DNA of 64,000 bases from Betaproteobacteria bacterium. GTDB taxonomy: Bacteria; Pseudomonadota; Gammaproteobacteria; Burkholderiales; Ga0077523. The notes beneath the pieces were generated by a model, which did no database searches, was not told where the DNA came from, and saw only the letters and a list, made by a program, of their open reading frames with translations. Location: contig JADJPK010000005.1 of NCBI GenBank assembly GCA_016713305.1, positions 496,001 through 560,000 on the forward strand. The letters run 5' to 3'. Position numbers and translations under genes: made by a program. Of the stretch, positions 56,658-64,000 are shown in pieces (position 1 is the first letter of the stretch; every line of letters starts with the position of its first letter).

Positions 56658-58292
56658 TTACATGTCCATGCCGCCCATGCCGCCCATGCCGCCACCACCA
56701 GGCATCGGGGAGTCTTCCTTCGGCAGCTCGGCCACCATGGCATCGGTCGTGAGGATCAGACCGGCCACGGACGCGGCATTCTGCAGTGCGCAGCGAGTGA
56801 CCTTGGTCGGATCCAGCACGCCCTGCTCCACCATGTCGCCATAGGTGTCGTTGGACGCGTTGTAGCCGAAGTTGCCCTTGTTCTCGACGACCTTGTTGAT
56901 GACGACGGAAGGCTCGGCACCAGCGTTTGCGGCGATCGCGCGCAGGGGCTCTTCCAGGGCGCGCAGCACGATCTTGATGCCGGCGTCCTGATCGTGATGT
57001 TCACCCTTCACGGCGACAGCCGAACGGGCGCGGAGCAGAGCGACGCCACCGCCGGGGACGATGCCTTCCTCCACGGCTGCACGGGTCGCGTGCAGGGCGT
57101 CTTCGACGCGGGCCTTCTTTTCCTTCATCTCGACTTCGGTCGCGGCACCGACCTTGATGACGGCCACACCGCCGGCCAGCTTCGCAACGCGCTCCTGCAG
57201 CTTTTCGCGGTCGTAGTCGCTGGTGGCTTCGTCGATCTGGGTGCGGATCGTCTTCACGCGGGCTTCGATGCCCTTCGCGTCGCCGGCACCGTCGATGATC
57301 GTCGTTTCTTCCTTGCCGATCTCGATGCGCTTGGCCTGGCCCAGGTCGGTCAGGGACGCCTTCTCGAGAGAAAGACCCACTTCCTCGGCGATGACCGTGC
57401 CGCCCGTGAGGATCGCGATGTCTTCCAGCATGGCCTTGCGGCGGTCGCCGAAGCCGGGAGCCTTGACGGCGCAGGTCTTGAGGATGCCCCGGATGTTGTT
57501 CACCACCAGGGTCGCCAGTGCTTCGCCTTCCACTTCCTCGGCGATGATCAGCAGCGGCCGGCCGGCCTTGGCCACCTGCTCCAGCACGGGCAGAAGATCA
57601 CGGATATTGGAGATCTTCTTGTCGTGCAGCAGCACGAAGGGGTTGTCCAGAATGGCGATCTGGCGCTCGGCATTGTTGATGAAGTAGGGGGACAGGTAGC
57701 CACGGTCGAACTGCATGCCCTCCACGACTTCCAGTTCGTTGTTGAGGCCAGAACCGTCCTCGACCGTGATCACGCCTTCCTTGCCGACCTTTTCCATGGC
57801 GTCGGCGATGATCTTGCCGATGTCCTGGTCGGAGTTGGCGGAGATGGAACCCACCTGCGCGATCTCCTTGCTGGTCGTGCAGGGCTTGCTCATCTTCTTG
57901 AGCTCTTCGACGACGGCGCCGACGGCCTTGTCGATGCCGCGCTTCAGGTCCATCGGGTTCATGCCGGCGGCCACGAACTTCATGCCTTCCTGGACGATGG
58001 CCTGGGCCAGCACCGTGGCGGTCGTGGTGCCGTCACCGGCCACGTCGGAGGTCTTCGACGCGACTTCCTTGACCATCTGGGCGCCCATGTTCTCGAACTT
58101 GTCCTTCAGTTCGATTTCCTTGGCGACGGAGACGCCGTCCTTCGTGATCGTCGGGGCGCCGAACGAGCGCTCCAGAACGACATTGCGGCCCTTGGGGCCG
58201 AGGGTCACCTTGACGGCGTCGGCCAGGATGTTGACGCCGGCGACGATGCGGTGACGGGCGGAATCGTGAAACTTGACTTCTTTGGCTGCCAT
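56658..58292 (-). CDS. groEL: Chaperonin GroEL (60 kDa)
   Basis: 544 residues, intact, of normal length. AAKEVKFHDSARHRIVAGVN at the start, LGPKGRNVVLERSFGAPTIT and AGDGTTTATVLAQAI form the ATP site, and the C-terminus ends in GGMGGMGGMDM. Folds proteins with GroES in the cytoplasm as a double heptameric ring. Downstream of groES by about 50 bases with a shared operator upstream; only one copy is seen in the window. Confidence 0.98.
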   Translation of the reverse strand: MAAKEVKFHDSARHRIVAGVNILADAVKVTLGPKGRNVVLERSFGAPTITKDGVSVAKEIELKDKFENMGAQMVKEVASKTSDVAGDGTTTATVLAQAIVQEGMKFVAAGMNPMDLKRGIDKAVGAVVEELKKMSKPCTTSKEIAQVGSISANSDQDIGKIIADAMEKVGKEGVITVEDGSGLNNELEVVEGMQFDRGYLSPYFINNAERQIAILDNPFVLLHDKKISNIRDLLPVLEQVAKAGRPLLIIAEEVEGEALATLVVNNIRGILKTCAVKAPGFGDRRKAMLEDIAILTGGTVIAEEVGLSLEKASLTDLGQAKRIEIGKEETTIIDGAGDAKGIEARVKTIRTQIDEATSDYDREKLQERVAKLAGGVAVIKVGAATEVEMKEKKARVEDALHATRAAVEEGIVPGGGVALLRARSAVAVKGEHHDQDAGIKIVLRALEEPLRAIAANAGAEPSVVINKVVENKGNFGYNASNDTYGDMVEQGVLDPTKVTRCALQNAASVAGLILTTDAMVAELPKEDSPMPGGGGMGGMGGMDM

Positions 58293-58343
58293 TTTGGGAA
58301 TCTCCTAAGGCTTGACTGGTGCGAACGGAAGGGCCGAAACCTC

Positions 58344-58634
58344 TCAGGCCTCGATCACGCCCATGATGTCTTCCTCGCGCATGACGAGGAGTTCTTCGCC
58401 GTCGACCTTGACCGTCTGGCCGGAGTACTTGCCGAACAGCACGCGGTCGCCCTTCTTGAGCTCCAGCGGACGCACCTTGCCGTCATCCAGCACCTTGCCG
58501 GTGCCCACGGCGACGATCTCGCCCTGGTCGGGCTTCTCGGCGGCGTTGTCGGGAATGACGATGCCCGAAGCGGTCTTGCGCTCTTCTTCGAGGCGTTTGA
58601 CGATCACGCGATCGTGCAAGGGACGAATCTTCAT
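58344..58634 (-). CDS. groES: Co-chaperonin GroES (10 kDa)
   Basis: 96 residues starting at the ATG 58634: MKIRPLHDRVIVKRLEEER, mobile-loop region KTASGIVIPDNAAEKP and VLFGKYSGQTVKVDGEE. The open frame extends upstream past the start, but the family's MKIRPLHDR start is decisive. First gene of the groESL operon. Confidence 0.97.
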   Translation of the reverse strand: MKIRPLHDRVIVKRLEEERKTASGIVIPDNAAEKPDQGEIVAVGTGKVLDDGKVRPLELKKGDRVLFGKYSGQTVKVDGEELLVMREEDIMGVIEA

Positions 58635-58683
58635 TTGCCTATCTCCTAGAAAGTCGGCGGTTTGGCTGATGACCGGCAAGTTG

Positions 58684-58710
58684 TTAGCACTCGCCGGCCG
58701 AGGCTGCTAA
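58684..58710 (-). promoter_or_regulatory. CIRCE-like operator (HrcA binding site) of groESL
   Basis: An inverted repeat TTAGCACTC-N9-GGCTGCTAA. The left half-site is a perfect match to the CIRCE consensus TTAGCACTC-N9-GAGTGCTAA; the right half differs at two of nine positions. It lies about 50 bases upstream of groES, the correct position for HrcA repression. The imperfect arm suggests weaker or altered control. No hrcA gene is in the window. Confidence 0.75.
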
Positions 58711-58739
58711 TTATGGGGACGAGCCCGCGGCCGGACAAG
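58711..58739 (-). promoter_or_regulatory. Sigma32-like heat-shock promoter of groESL
   Basis: On the minus strand CTTGTC (58739-58734) and CCCCATAA (58718-58711) are separated by 15 bases, close to the sigma32 consensus (CTTGAA, 13-17 bases, CCCCATnT). The -10 box directly abuts the CIRCE-like element, so the operator would cover the transcription start region. Confidence 0.6.
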
Positions 58740-58925
58740 GGGGGAAGTGAATTTCGGGGGTGAAGTTCCGGCGCCGCCTGCCGAAACCCAATGAAATGAA
58801 CGTCTGTCCTTCCCCGGCCGGCGGTCGTTGCACTGCGTCATACCCGTGCCTGCCCGGGGGAGCAGCGGCTATACTCGCCCCTTCAACCTCCCGCCGCCAC
58901 CCGCTGCGGCATTTCCGAGAAGCCC

Positions 58926-60092
58926 ATGAAAGTCCACGAATATCAAGCCAAGGAGTTACTGCGTTCGTTCGGCGTCGCGACACCTCGCGGTGTTCCGTGC
59001 TTCACGGTCGACGAAGCGGTCAAGGCCGCAGAGACCCTTGGCGGAAAGGTCTGGGTGGTCAAGGCCCAGATCCACGCCGGCGGCCGGGGCAAGGGCGGGG
59101 GCGTGAAGGTCGCCAAGTCCCTTGATGAAGTGCGGGAGTGGTCGTCGAAGATCCTCGGCATGCAGCTGGTCACCCATCAGACCGGCCCCGAAGGTCAGAA
59201 AGTGCGCCGCCTCTTGATCGAGGAAGGGGCGGACATCCGCAAGGAACTCTATCTGGGCATGGTCGTGGACCGGGTGACCCAGAAGGTCTGCGTAATGGCT
59301 TCCAGCGAGGGTGGCATGGACATCGAGGAGGTCGCCGCTCACACACCGGAGAAGATTCACAAGGTCTACGTCGACCCCGTGGCCGGACTGACCGATGCGG
59401 AAGCCGACGATGTGGCGCTGAAGATCGGCATCCCGCAGGCCTCCGTCGGCCAGGCCCGCAGCATTCTTCAGGCGCTGTACAAGGCATTCTGGGAGACCGA
59501 TGCCTCCCTGGCGGAGATCAACCCGCTCATTCTCACCGGCGACGGCAAGGTTCTGGCGCTGGACGCCAAGATGAACTTCGACTCCAACGCACTGTATCGC
59601 CACCCCGACATCGTGGCGATGCGCGACCTGGACGAGGAAGACCCCGCCGAGATCGAAGCCTCCAAGTTCGACCTCTCCTACATTTCCCTCGATGGCGACA
59701 TCGGCTGCCTGGTGAACGGAGCCGGCCTGGCGATGGCCACCATGGACACCATCAAGCTGTACGGCGCCAGCCCGGCGAACTTTCTCGATGTAGGCGGTGG
59801 CGCGACGACGGAAAAGGTGACCGAGGCGTTCAAGATCATGCTGCGCAACCCGAATCTGAAGGCGATCCTCGTCAATATCTTCGGCGGAATCATGAAATGC
59901 GACACCATCGCGGAAGGCGTGGTCGCGGCGGCCAAGGAGGTCAAGCTCGGCGTTCCCCTGGTCGTCCGGATGAAGGGCACGAACGAGCATCTCGGCAAGG
60001 AAATCCTGGCGAAGTCAGGCCTGCCGATCATCACCGCAGACAACATGGCGCAGGCGGCCGAGAAGGTCGTGGCCGCTGCCAAGGCCCACTGA
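58926..60092 (+). CDS. sucC: Succinyl-CoA synthetase (ADP-forming) subunit beta
   Basis: 388 residues, intact. MKVHEYQAKELLRSFGVATP at the start, ATP-grasp nucleotide site WVVKAQIHAGGRGKGGGVKV, EINPLILTGDGKVLALDAKM for metal, and C-terminal NIFGGIMKCDTIAEGVV. Converts succinyl-CoA to succinate with formation of ATP in the TCA cycle; the beta chain binds nucleotide. Divergent from groESL across a 291-base region. Confidence 0.97.
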   Translation: MKVHEYQAKELLRSFGVATPRGVPCFTVDEAVKAAETLGGKVWVVKAQIHAGGRGKGGGVKVAKSLDEVREWSSKILGMQLVTHQTGPEGQKVRRLLIEEGADIRKELYLGMVVDRVTQKVCVMASSEGGMDIEEVAAHTPEKIHKVYVDPVAGLTDAEADDVALKIGIPQASVGQARSILQALYKAFWETDASLAEINPLILTGDGKVLALDAKMNFDSNALYRHPDIVAMRDLDEEDPAEIEASKFDLSYISLDGDIGCLVNGAGLAMATMDTIKLYGASPANFLDVGGGATTEKVTEAFKIMLRNPNLKAILVNIFGGIMKCDTIAEGVVAAAKEVKLGVPLVVRMKGTNEHLGKEILAKSGLPIITADNMAQAAEKVVAAAKAH

Positions 60093-60104
60093 GGGAATCC
60101 GCGT

Positions 60105-60986
60105 ATGTCCATCCTGATCAACAAGAACACCCGCGTCGTCACCCAGGGCATGACCGGCAAGACCGGGCAGTTCCACACACGGATGTGCCGTGACTACGCC
60201 AACGGCAAGAACTGCTTCGTCGCCGGCGTGCATCCCACCAAGGCAGGCCAGGATCTCGAGGGAATTCCGATCTACGCTTCGGTGCGCGATGCGAAGGAGA
60301 AGACCGGCGCGAACGCTTCGGTCATCTACGTTCCCCCCTCGGGGGCGGCCGCCGCGATCTGGGAAGCTGTCGAGGCCGATCTCGATCTGGCGATCTGCAT
60401 CACCGAGGGAATTCCCGTCCGCGACATGATCGAAGTGCGCGACCGCATGCGCAAGGAGAACCGCCGTACGGTTCTGGTCGGTCCGAACTGTCCCGGCGTC
60501 ATCACGCCTGACGAAATCAAGATCGGCATCATGCCCGGTCACATCCATCGCAAGGGCCGGATCGGCGTGGTGTCCCGTTCCGGAACGCTCACGTACGAGG
60601 CCGTTGCGCAACTGACGGAGCTGGGCCTCGGCCAGTCCACTGCCGTGGGGATCGGAGGCGATCCGGTGAACGGTCTGAAGCACATCGATGTCCTGCGTCT
60701 TTTCAACGACGACCCCGATACGGACGCCGTCGTGATGATCGGCGAGATCGGCGGTTCGGACGAGGAAGCCGCTGCGCTGTGGGCGAAGGACAACATGAAG
60801 AAGCCGCTCGTGGGATTCATTGCAGGCGTCACCGCTCCTCCGGGAAAACGGATGGGCCATGCTGGAGCCATCATCTCCGGAGGCAAGGGTACGGCCAAGG
60901 AAAAGCTCGAGGTGATGGAGGCTTGCGGCATCAGGGTGACCCGCAATCCCGCCGAGATGGGCAGTCTGCTGAAGAGCATTCTCTGA
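60105..60986 (+). CDS. sucD: Succinyl-CoA synthetase (ADP-forming) subunit alpha
   Basis: 293 residues, with GAGGGAA eight bases before the ATG, overlapping the sucC stop region. Rossmann CoA-binding domain: VVTQGMTGKTGQFHT and VSRSGTLTYEAVAQL; active-site histidine in GAIISGGKGTAKEK's neighbour GKRMGHAGA. Forms the active-site phosphohistidine and binds CoA. Only 12 bases after sucC, one operon. Confidence 0.97.
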   Translation: MSILINKNTRVVTQGMTGKTGQFHTRMCRDYANGKNCFVAGVHPTKAGQDLEGIPIYASVRDAKEKTGANASVIYVPPSGAAAAIWEAVEADLDLAICITEGIPVRDMIEVRDRMRKENRRTVLVGPNCPGVITPDEIKIGIMPGHIHRKGRIGVVSRSGTLTYEAVAQLTELGLGQSTAVGIGGDPVNGLKHIDVLRLFNDDPDTDAVVMIGEIGGSDEEAAALWAKDNMKKPLVGFIAGVTAPPGKRMGHAGAIISGGKGTAKEKLEVMEACGIRVTRNPAEMGSLLKSIL

Positions 60987-61008
60987 GCGACCGGCAGGGC
61001 GACGAAGC

Positions 61009-61437
61009 ATGCGAAAAGTCCTGGTCCCGATCGACGGTTCCGAGAATGCCCTCCGGGCGCTCAAGTACGCGATCGCCCAGCGCGACGTCTGCCGGGAACC
61101 CCCACACCTCGTTCTCGTCAACGTGCAGGCTCCCATCGTATCCGGTGCCGTGAAGATGTTTCTGGCACGCGAACAGCTGGACGACTTCTATGGCGAGGAG
61201 GGTGAAGCGGCGCTGGCGCCCGCCCGTGACGTGGCTGCTGCCTCGGGCCTCGCCATGGAACACCACATCCTGGTCGGCGACCCGGCCGAGACCATCGCGA
61301 AAATGGCACGCGAACAGGCGTGCGATCTGATCGTGATGGGGACGCGGGGATTGGGTACGGTGACCGGCGTGCTGCTGGGCTCCGTCGCCACCAAGGTCAT
61401 CCACCTGTCCGACCGGCCTGTCCTGCTGGTCAAGTGA
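61009..61437 (+). CDS. Universal stress protein family
   Basis: 142 residues, single UspA domain. VLVPIDGSENALRALKYAIA at the start and the ATP-binding G-2x-G-9x-G(S) pattern in MGTRGLGTVTGVLLGSVATK. Third gene of the sucCD unit (22 bases downstream). Converges with the kinase gene. Function beyond nucleotide-linked stress response not assignable. Confidence 0.9.
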   Translation: MRKVLVPIDGSENALRALKYAIAQRDVCREPPHLVLVNVQAPIVSGAVKMFLAREQLDDFYGEEGEAALAPARDVAAASGLAMEHHILVGDPAETIAKMAREQACDLIVMGTRGLGTVTGVLLGSVATKVIHLSDRPVLLVK

Positions 61438-61461
61438 TCAGGCGCCGCTGCCGACGGCGGT

Positions 61462-62766
61462 TCAGGCAGCGAAGGGTGGTAGCTGCTCCGCGACGATGCG
61501 GGACTCGCGGCTCTCGAGGCGGTCGACCAGCAGCCGCATGAAGGCACGGTTGAACTGCATCTGGAGGGAATCCGACGACGCGCGGAGATCCCGCGCCCGC
61601 AGTTCCATTGCCACGCAGACCTCACGCACCTTCACGGTCGTCGTTCGCGGAGCCGGTTCCGGCTCGAAGTAGAGAATCTCGCCGAAGCACTGCCCGGCTT
61701 TGAGGGTGTCCAGCAGGCGGCCCGAGCGCGAGATCTCGACTTCGCCTCTCGTGAGCACGAAAAAGCCTTCGGCGGTCTCGCCCTCGCTCAGCACCGTCGT
61801 GCCAGCCTCGATGCGATGCCATCGGCCGATCCGCATGGCCTCCCATACGTCCACGTCGCGGAAATCGCGGAAGAATGGCAGCGCGCGTATGGCTGTGAAC
61901 TTCTCGGTATCCGATACCGCTTCGTCGGGCAGCGTGAGGTGCTTGAATGCCTGCGCGAGATCCCGGCCGAACTCCATCCAGGATCCGTAGCGCTGGGCCG
62001 GGGACTTCGCCATCGCCCGCAGAACGATCTGGTCGAGCGCGTCGGGAATTCCATGCCTAAGTTCCGACGGCGGCGTGGGTTCGATGTTGATGACCTGGTA
62101 GAGAAGGCTGGCGCGGCTCGACCCCTGGAACGGCAGCTTCCCGGTCAGCAGTTGGTACATGACGACGCCGAGCGAATAGATGTCCGTCTGATGCGATACC
62201 TGCTTCTCCTGTACCTGCTCGGGTGACATGTAAGCAGGAGATCCCACCCCGGTCAGGAACGTGTGTTCGGCCTGGCCGAAGTAGGACGCGCCGAAATCGG
62301 AGATCTTGATGTCCGTGTCGCCACGGATGAGGATGTTCGCCGGCTTGATGTCGCAGTGGATCACGCCCTGGCGATGGGCGTAATCCAGCGCCACCGTCGC
62401 CTTGAAGATGATCTCCACGAGCCGGTCGAGCGGCAGGAGGGCATCGGGGGTGCAGTACTGGTCCAGCGTACCGCCGTCCACGCATTCCATGACGAGATAG
62501 CTCATGGATTCCTCGGTCGCGGCATCGTAGATGGCCACGATGTGCGGGTGATTCAGCTTGCCGGCCAGTGCGGCCTCGTTCATGAAGACGCGCCGGTAAC
62601 GGCGGTTCATGTCGCTCTCGACCGCTCCGGCAGACTTCACGACCTTGATGGCGACTTCGCGGTCGTGAAAGGCGTCCTCCGCGAGGTAGACGCAGCTCGT
62701 CGCACCCCGTCCGAGTTCACGGATCACCCGGTACTTGCCGATGGTTTCGGGGAGCTTTTCCGACAT
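61462..62766 (-). CDS. Ser/Thr protein kinase with C-terminal cyclic-nucleotide-binding domain
   Basis: 434 residues. Kinase core at 10-280: glycine loop LGRGATSCV near 19-26, Lys41 in VAIKVVK, catalytic loop HCDIKPAN with Asp139 and Asn144, and DFG at 157-159. The catalytic loop is HCD rather than HRD, so this is a non-RD kinase. From about residue 300 a cNMP-binding domain follows (TTVLSEGETAEGFFVLTRGE, GQCFGEILYFE), but the canonical arginine of the phosphate-binding cassette is not obvious. Cytoplasmic; no transmembrane helix. Probably couples a cyclic nucleotide or other signal to phosphorylation. Confidence 0.92.
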   Translation of the reverse strand: MSEKLPETIGKYRVIRELGRGATSCVYLAEDAFHDREVAIKVVKSAGAVESDMNRRYRRVFMNEAALAGKLNHPHIVAIYDAATEESMSYLVMECVDGGTLDQYCTPDALLPLDRLVEIIFKATVALDYAHRQGVIHCDIKPANILIRGDTDIKISDFGASYFGQAEHTFLTGVGSPAYMSPEQVQEKQVSHQTDIYSLGVVMYQLLTGKLPFQGSSRASLLYQVINIEPTPPSELRHGIPDALDQIVLRAMAKSPAQRYGSWMEFGRDLAQAFKHLTLPDEAVSDTEKFTAIRALPFFRDFRDVDVWEAMRIGRWHRIEAGTTVLSEGETAEGFFVLTRGEVEISRSGRLLDTLKAGQCFGEILYFEPEPAPRTTTVKVREVCVAMELRARDLRASSDSLQMQFNRAFMRLLVDRLESRESRIVAEQLPPFAA

Positions 62767-62860
62767 GCCGTCACTGGTTCTGGCCCGCCACGATCGCAGC
62801 GGGAACCCCTGAGGCTTACGGCGTCTCCCCGGGCAACTTGAGGTTTTGCGAGGTTCAGGC

Positions 62861-63484
62861 TCAGTTGAGGAAGGGGACCTTCATCCCGGCTGCCACCGCC
62901 GGACGCGCACCGATCACGTCGAACCATTTCTTCACGTGGGGGAAGTCCGCCAGATCCACCTTGTGCCATTCGTGCCGCGCCACCCACGGATAGGTCGCCA
63001 TGTCGGCAATGGAGTACTCGTCGGCGAGGAACTCATGGCTTCCGAGATGCCTGTCCAGCACGCCGTAGAGACGGCGCGTTTCCCCGGTGTAACGCTCGAT
63101 GGCATAAGGCACCGGTTCCGGAGCCGACCTCAGGAAGTGGTGAACCTGGCCGAACATGGGCCCGATACCGCCCATCTGGAACATCAGCCACTGGAGGGCC
63201 TGCCATCTGGGGCCTGGCTGGGCCGGCAGGAATCGTCCTGTCTTGCCCGCGAGGTACACGAGAATGGCACCCGATTCGAACAGGTTGAACGGCTTGCCGT
63301 CCGGGCCGTCGTCATCGACGATCGCAGGAATCTTGCCGTTGGGATTGATGGCCAGGAATTCCGCGGTGAACTGCTCGTTCTTGCCGATGTTGATCGCGTG
63401 GGTGCGATAGGGAAGTCCGCACTCCTCGAGCATGATGGAAACCTTCCTGCCGTTCGGAGTGCCCCACGTGTAGAGATCGATCAT
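62861..63484 (-). CDS. Glutathione S-transferase family protein (YghU/GstB-like)
   Basis: 207 residues from the ATG at 63484. N-terminal thioredoxin fold: IDLYTWGTPNGRKVSIMLEE, NPNGKIPAIVDDDGPDGKPF and LFESGAILVYLAGK (the cis-Pro and Glu-Ser glutathione motif). C-terminal helical domain: QWLMFQMGGIGPMFGQVHHF and YSIADMATYPWVARHEW. The T-W-G-T-P-N-G-R-K segment is typical of the Nu/YfcG-type GST that binds two glutathiones. Substrate unknown. Confidence 0.9.
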   Translation of the reverse strand: MIDLYTWGTPNGRKVSIMLEECGLPYRTHAINIGKNEQFTAEFLAINPNGKIPAIVDDDGPDGKPFNLFESGAILVYLAGKTGRFLPAQPGPRWQALQWLMFQMGGIGPMFGQVHHFLRSAPEPVPYAIERYTGETRRLYGVLDRHLGSHEFLADEYSIADMATYPWVARHEWHKVDLADFPHVKKWFDVIGARPAVAAGMKVPFLN

Positions 63485-63543
63485 CTTCCTTCCTCCAATG
63501 GGCCGGCGTGCCGGCTGTTCAAGCGCTCCGTCCCGGAGCGGGG

Positions 63544-64000
63544 TCATCTGGTTCCGGCCTTGACGGCGTCCACTCTGGCGCGACGAAGATGCTCGGCGAT
63601 GTCCTGGCCGCCGTGTCGACGCGCCACGGACTGCGCGTCCACGGTCTGGGCCAGCGTCAACGCCCTCCTCAGTGCCGCGTCAGGAGGGAAGCTTGCCGGC
63701 TTCTTGCCGTCCTCGACCGCCGCCACCCATACCATTTCGAAGAATCGGCCTGGTCTCCGGAACGCATCGGCGCCATAGAGCAGGGACACGATCGACTCGG
63801 CGTCGAGCCGGTCCGCCAGACGAGCGCTCGCCAGGTGCCTTGTGCAAAGCCCCGCCAGTTCGCTGCAGTCGTTGGGCACCCGAAGTGATGCGCACAGTGC
63901 AGGAAGCGCGGGCCCCAGAGGGTGGGCCGCGAGGGCGAAACGGACCGTGAGGGGCCCTCGCTGGTCGGCGGCCAGATCCAGCAGGTTCAGGATCTCGCGC
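63544..64000 (-). CDS. cca: Multifunctional CCA protein (tRNA nucleotidyltransferase), C-terminal part
   Basis: Frame open to the right edge, so about 151 C-terminal residues are seen. RFALAAHPLGPALPALCASL, RVPNDCSELAGL and SLLYGADAFRRPGRFFEMVWVA match the end of the HD-domain part of proteobacterial Cca proteins (C-D-A-F-R-R-P region). The catalytic nucleotidyltransferase domain lies outside the window. The HD metal motifs expected between the V-R-F and R-V-P-N-D-C segments are missing, which would make the phosphohydrolase inactive. Identification is by C-terminal pattern only. Confidence 0.66.
   Translation of the reverse strand, partial: REILNLLDLAADQRGPLTVRFALAAHPLGPALPALCASLRVPNDCSELAGLCTRHLASARLADRLDAESIVSLLYGADAFRRPGRFFEMVWVAAVEDGKKPASFPPDAALRRALTLAQTVDAQSVARRHGGQDIAEHLRRARVDAVKAGTR

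Noticed and set aside
54772..58649. Open frames of 690 and 695 codons on the plus strand across the cNMP/CBS/DUF294 gene and groEL
   Set aside because: They are antisense shadows of clear genes in GC-rich DNA; their translations are low-complexity and match no family, while the minus-strand products are unmistakable.
1..64000. CRISPR arrays, rRNA genes and insertion sequences
   Set aside because: No regularly spaced repeats, rRNA signature or transposase frame was found.

Overview
The window is high-GC bacterial chromosome. Its housekeeping genes (groESL, sucCD, glyQS, lysA with lptM, actP with a DUF485 partner, cca) and a PEP-CTERM/exosortase A (XrtA) polysaccharide locus together suggest a betaproteobacterium. 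The genus cannot be fixed from the sequence alone.

Layout. (1) About 1-17.0 kb, plus strand: core of an XrtA exopolysaccharide/protein-sorting locus. It runs from a FemAB-like protein (cut by the left edge) through glycosyltransferase TIGR03087, exosortase A with a fused EpsI domain, glycosyltransferase TIGR04063, amidotransferase, further glycosyltransferases, a CapK-like adenylating enzyme, an O-antigen-ligase-type protein, an AAC(3)-fold acetyltransferase, a polytopic membrane protein and a VpsJ-like protein. (2) 17.1-25.4 kb: more of the locus in mixed orientation, with GT2 enzymes, a second GT4 paralogue, a Wzx-type flippase, two methyltransferases and a secreted TPR protein. (3) 25.5-33.1 kb: a five-gene minus-strand operon (acyl-CoA ligase, PLP decarboxylase, asparagine-synthase-like enzyme without the glutaminase cysteine, acyltransferase, glycosyltransferase) divergent from an acyl carrier protein, a small carrier-protein pathway serving the same envelope system. 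(4) 33.2-37.3 kb: DUF1761, TrpB2-like enzyme, lysA, lptM and a YgjP-like metalloprotease. (5) 37.5-46.5 kb: a visibly more AT-rich, tightly packed ten-gene minus-strand operon (GT-C-like membrane protein, ArnC/GtrB-like GT2, methyltransferase, two ATP-grasp ligases, HAD phosphatase, WbqC, amidohydrolase, SMR/EamA transporter, WecE-like aminotransferase). It reads as a horizontally acquired, undecaprenyl-phosphate-linked amino-sugar decoration pathway with an Arn/Gtr-like architecture, and is the best candidate for an undescribed system. (6) 46.9-64 kb: conserved chromosome with plsC, gmhB, glyS, glyQ, actP/DUF485, an exonuclease, a cNMP/CBS/DUF294 protein, groEL/groES (with a CIRCE-like operator and a sigma32-like promoter), sucCD, a universal stress protein, a Ser/Thr kinase fused to a cNMP-binding domain, a GST and the C-terminal part of cca.

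Quality caveat: at least eleven genes, including normally essential ones (lysA, glyS), are split by single-base indels, mostly in short homopolymers. They are reported as reconstructed full-length genes with the indel positions, because consensus error is far likelier than so many independent pseudogenes.
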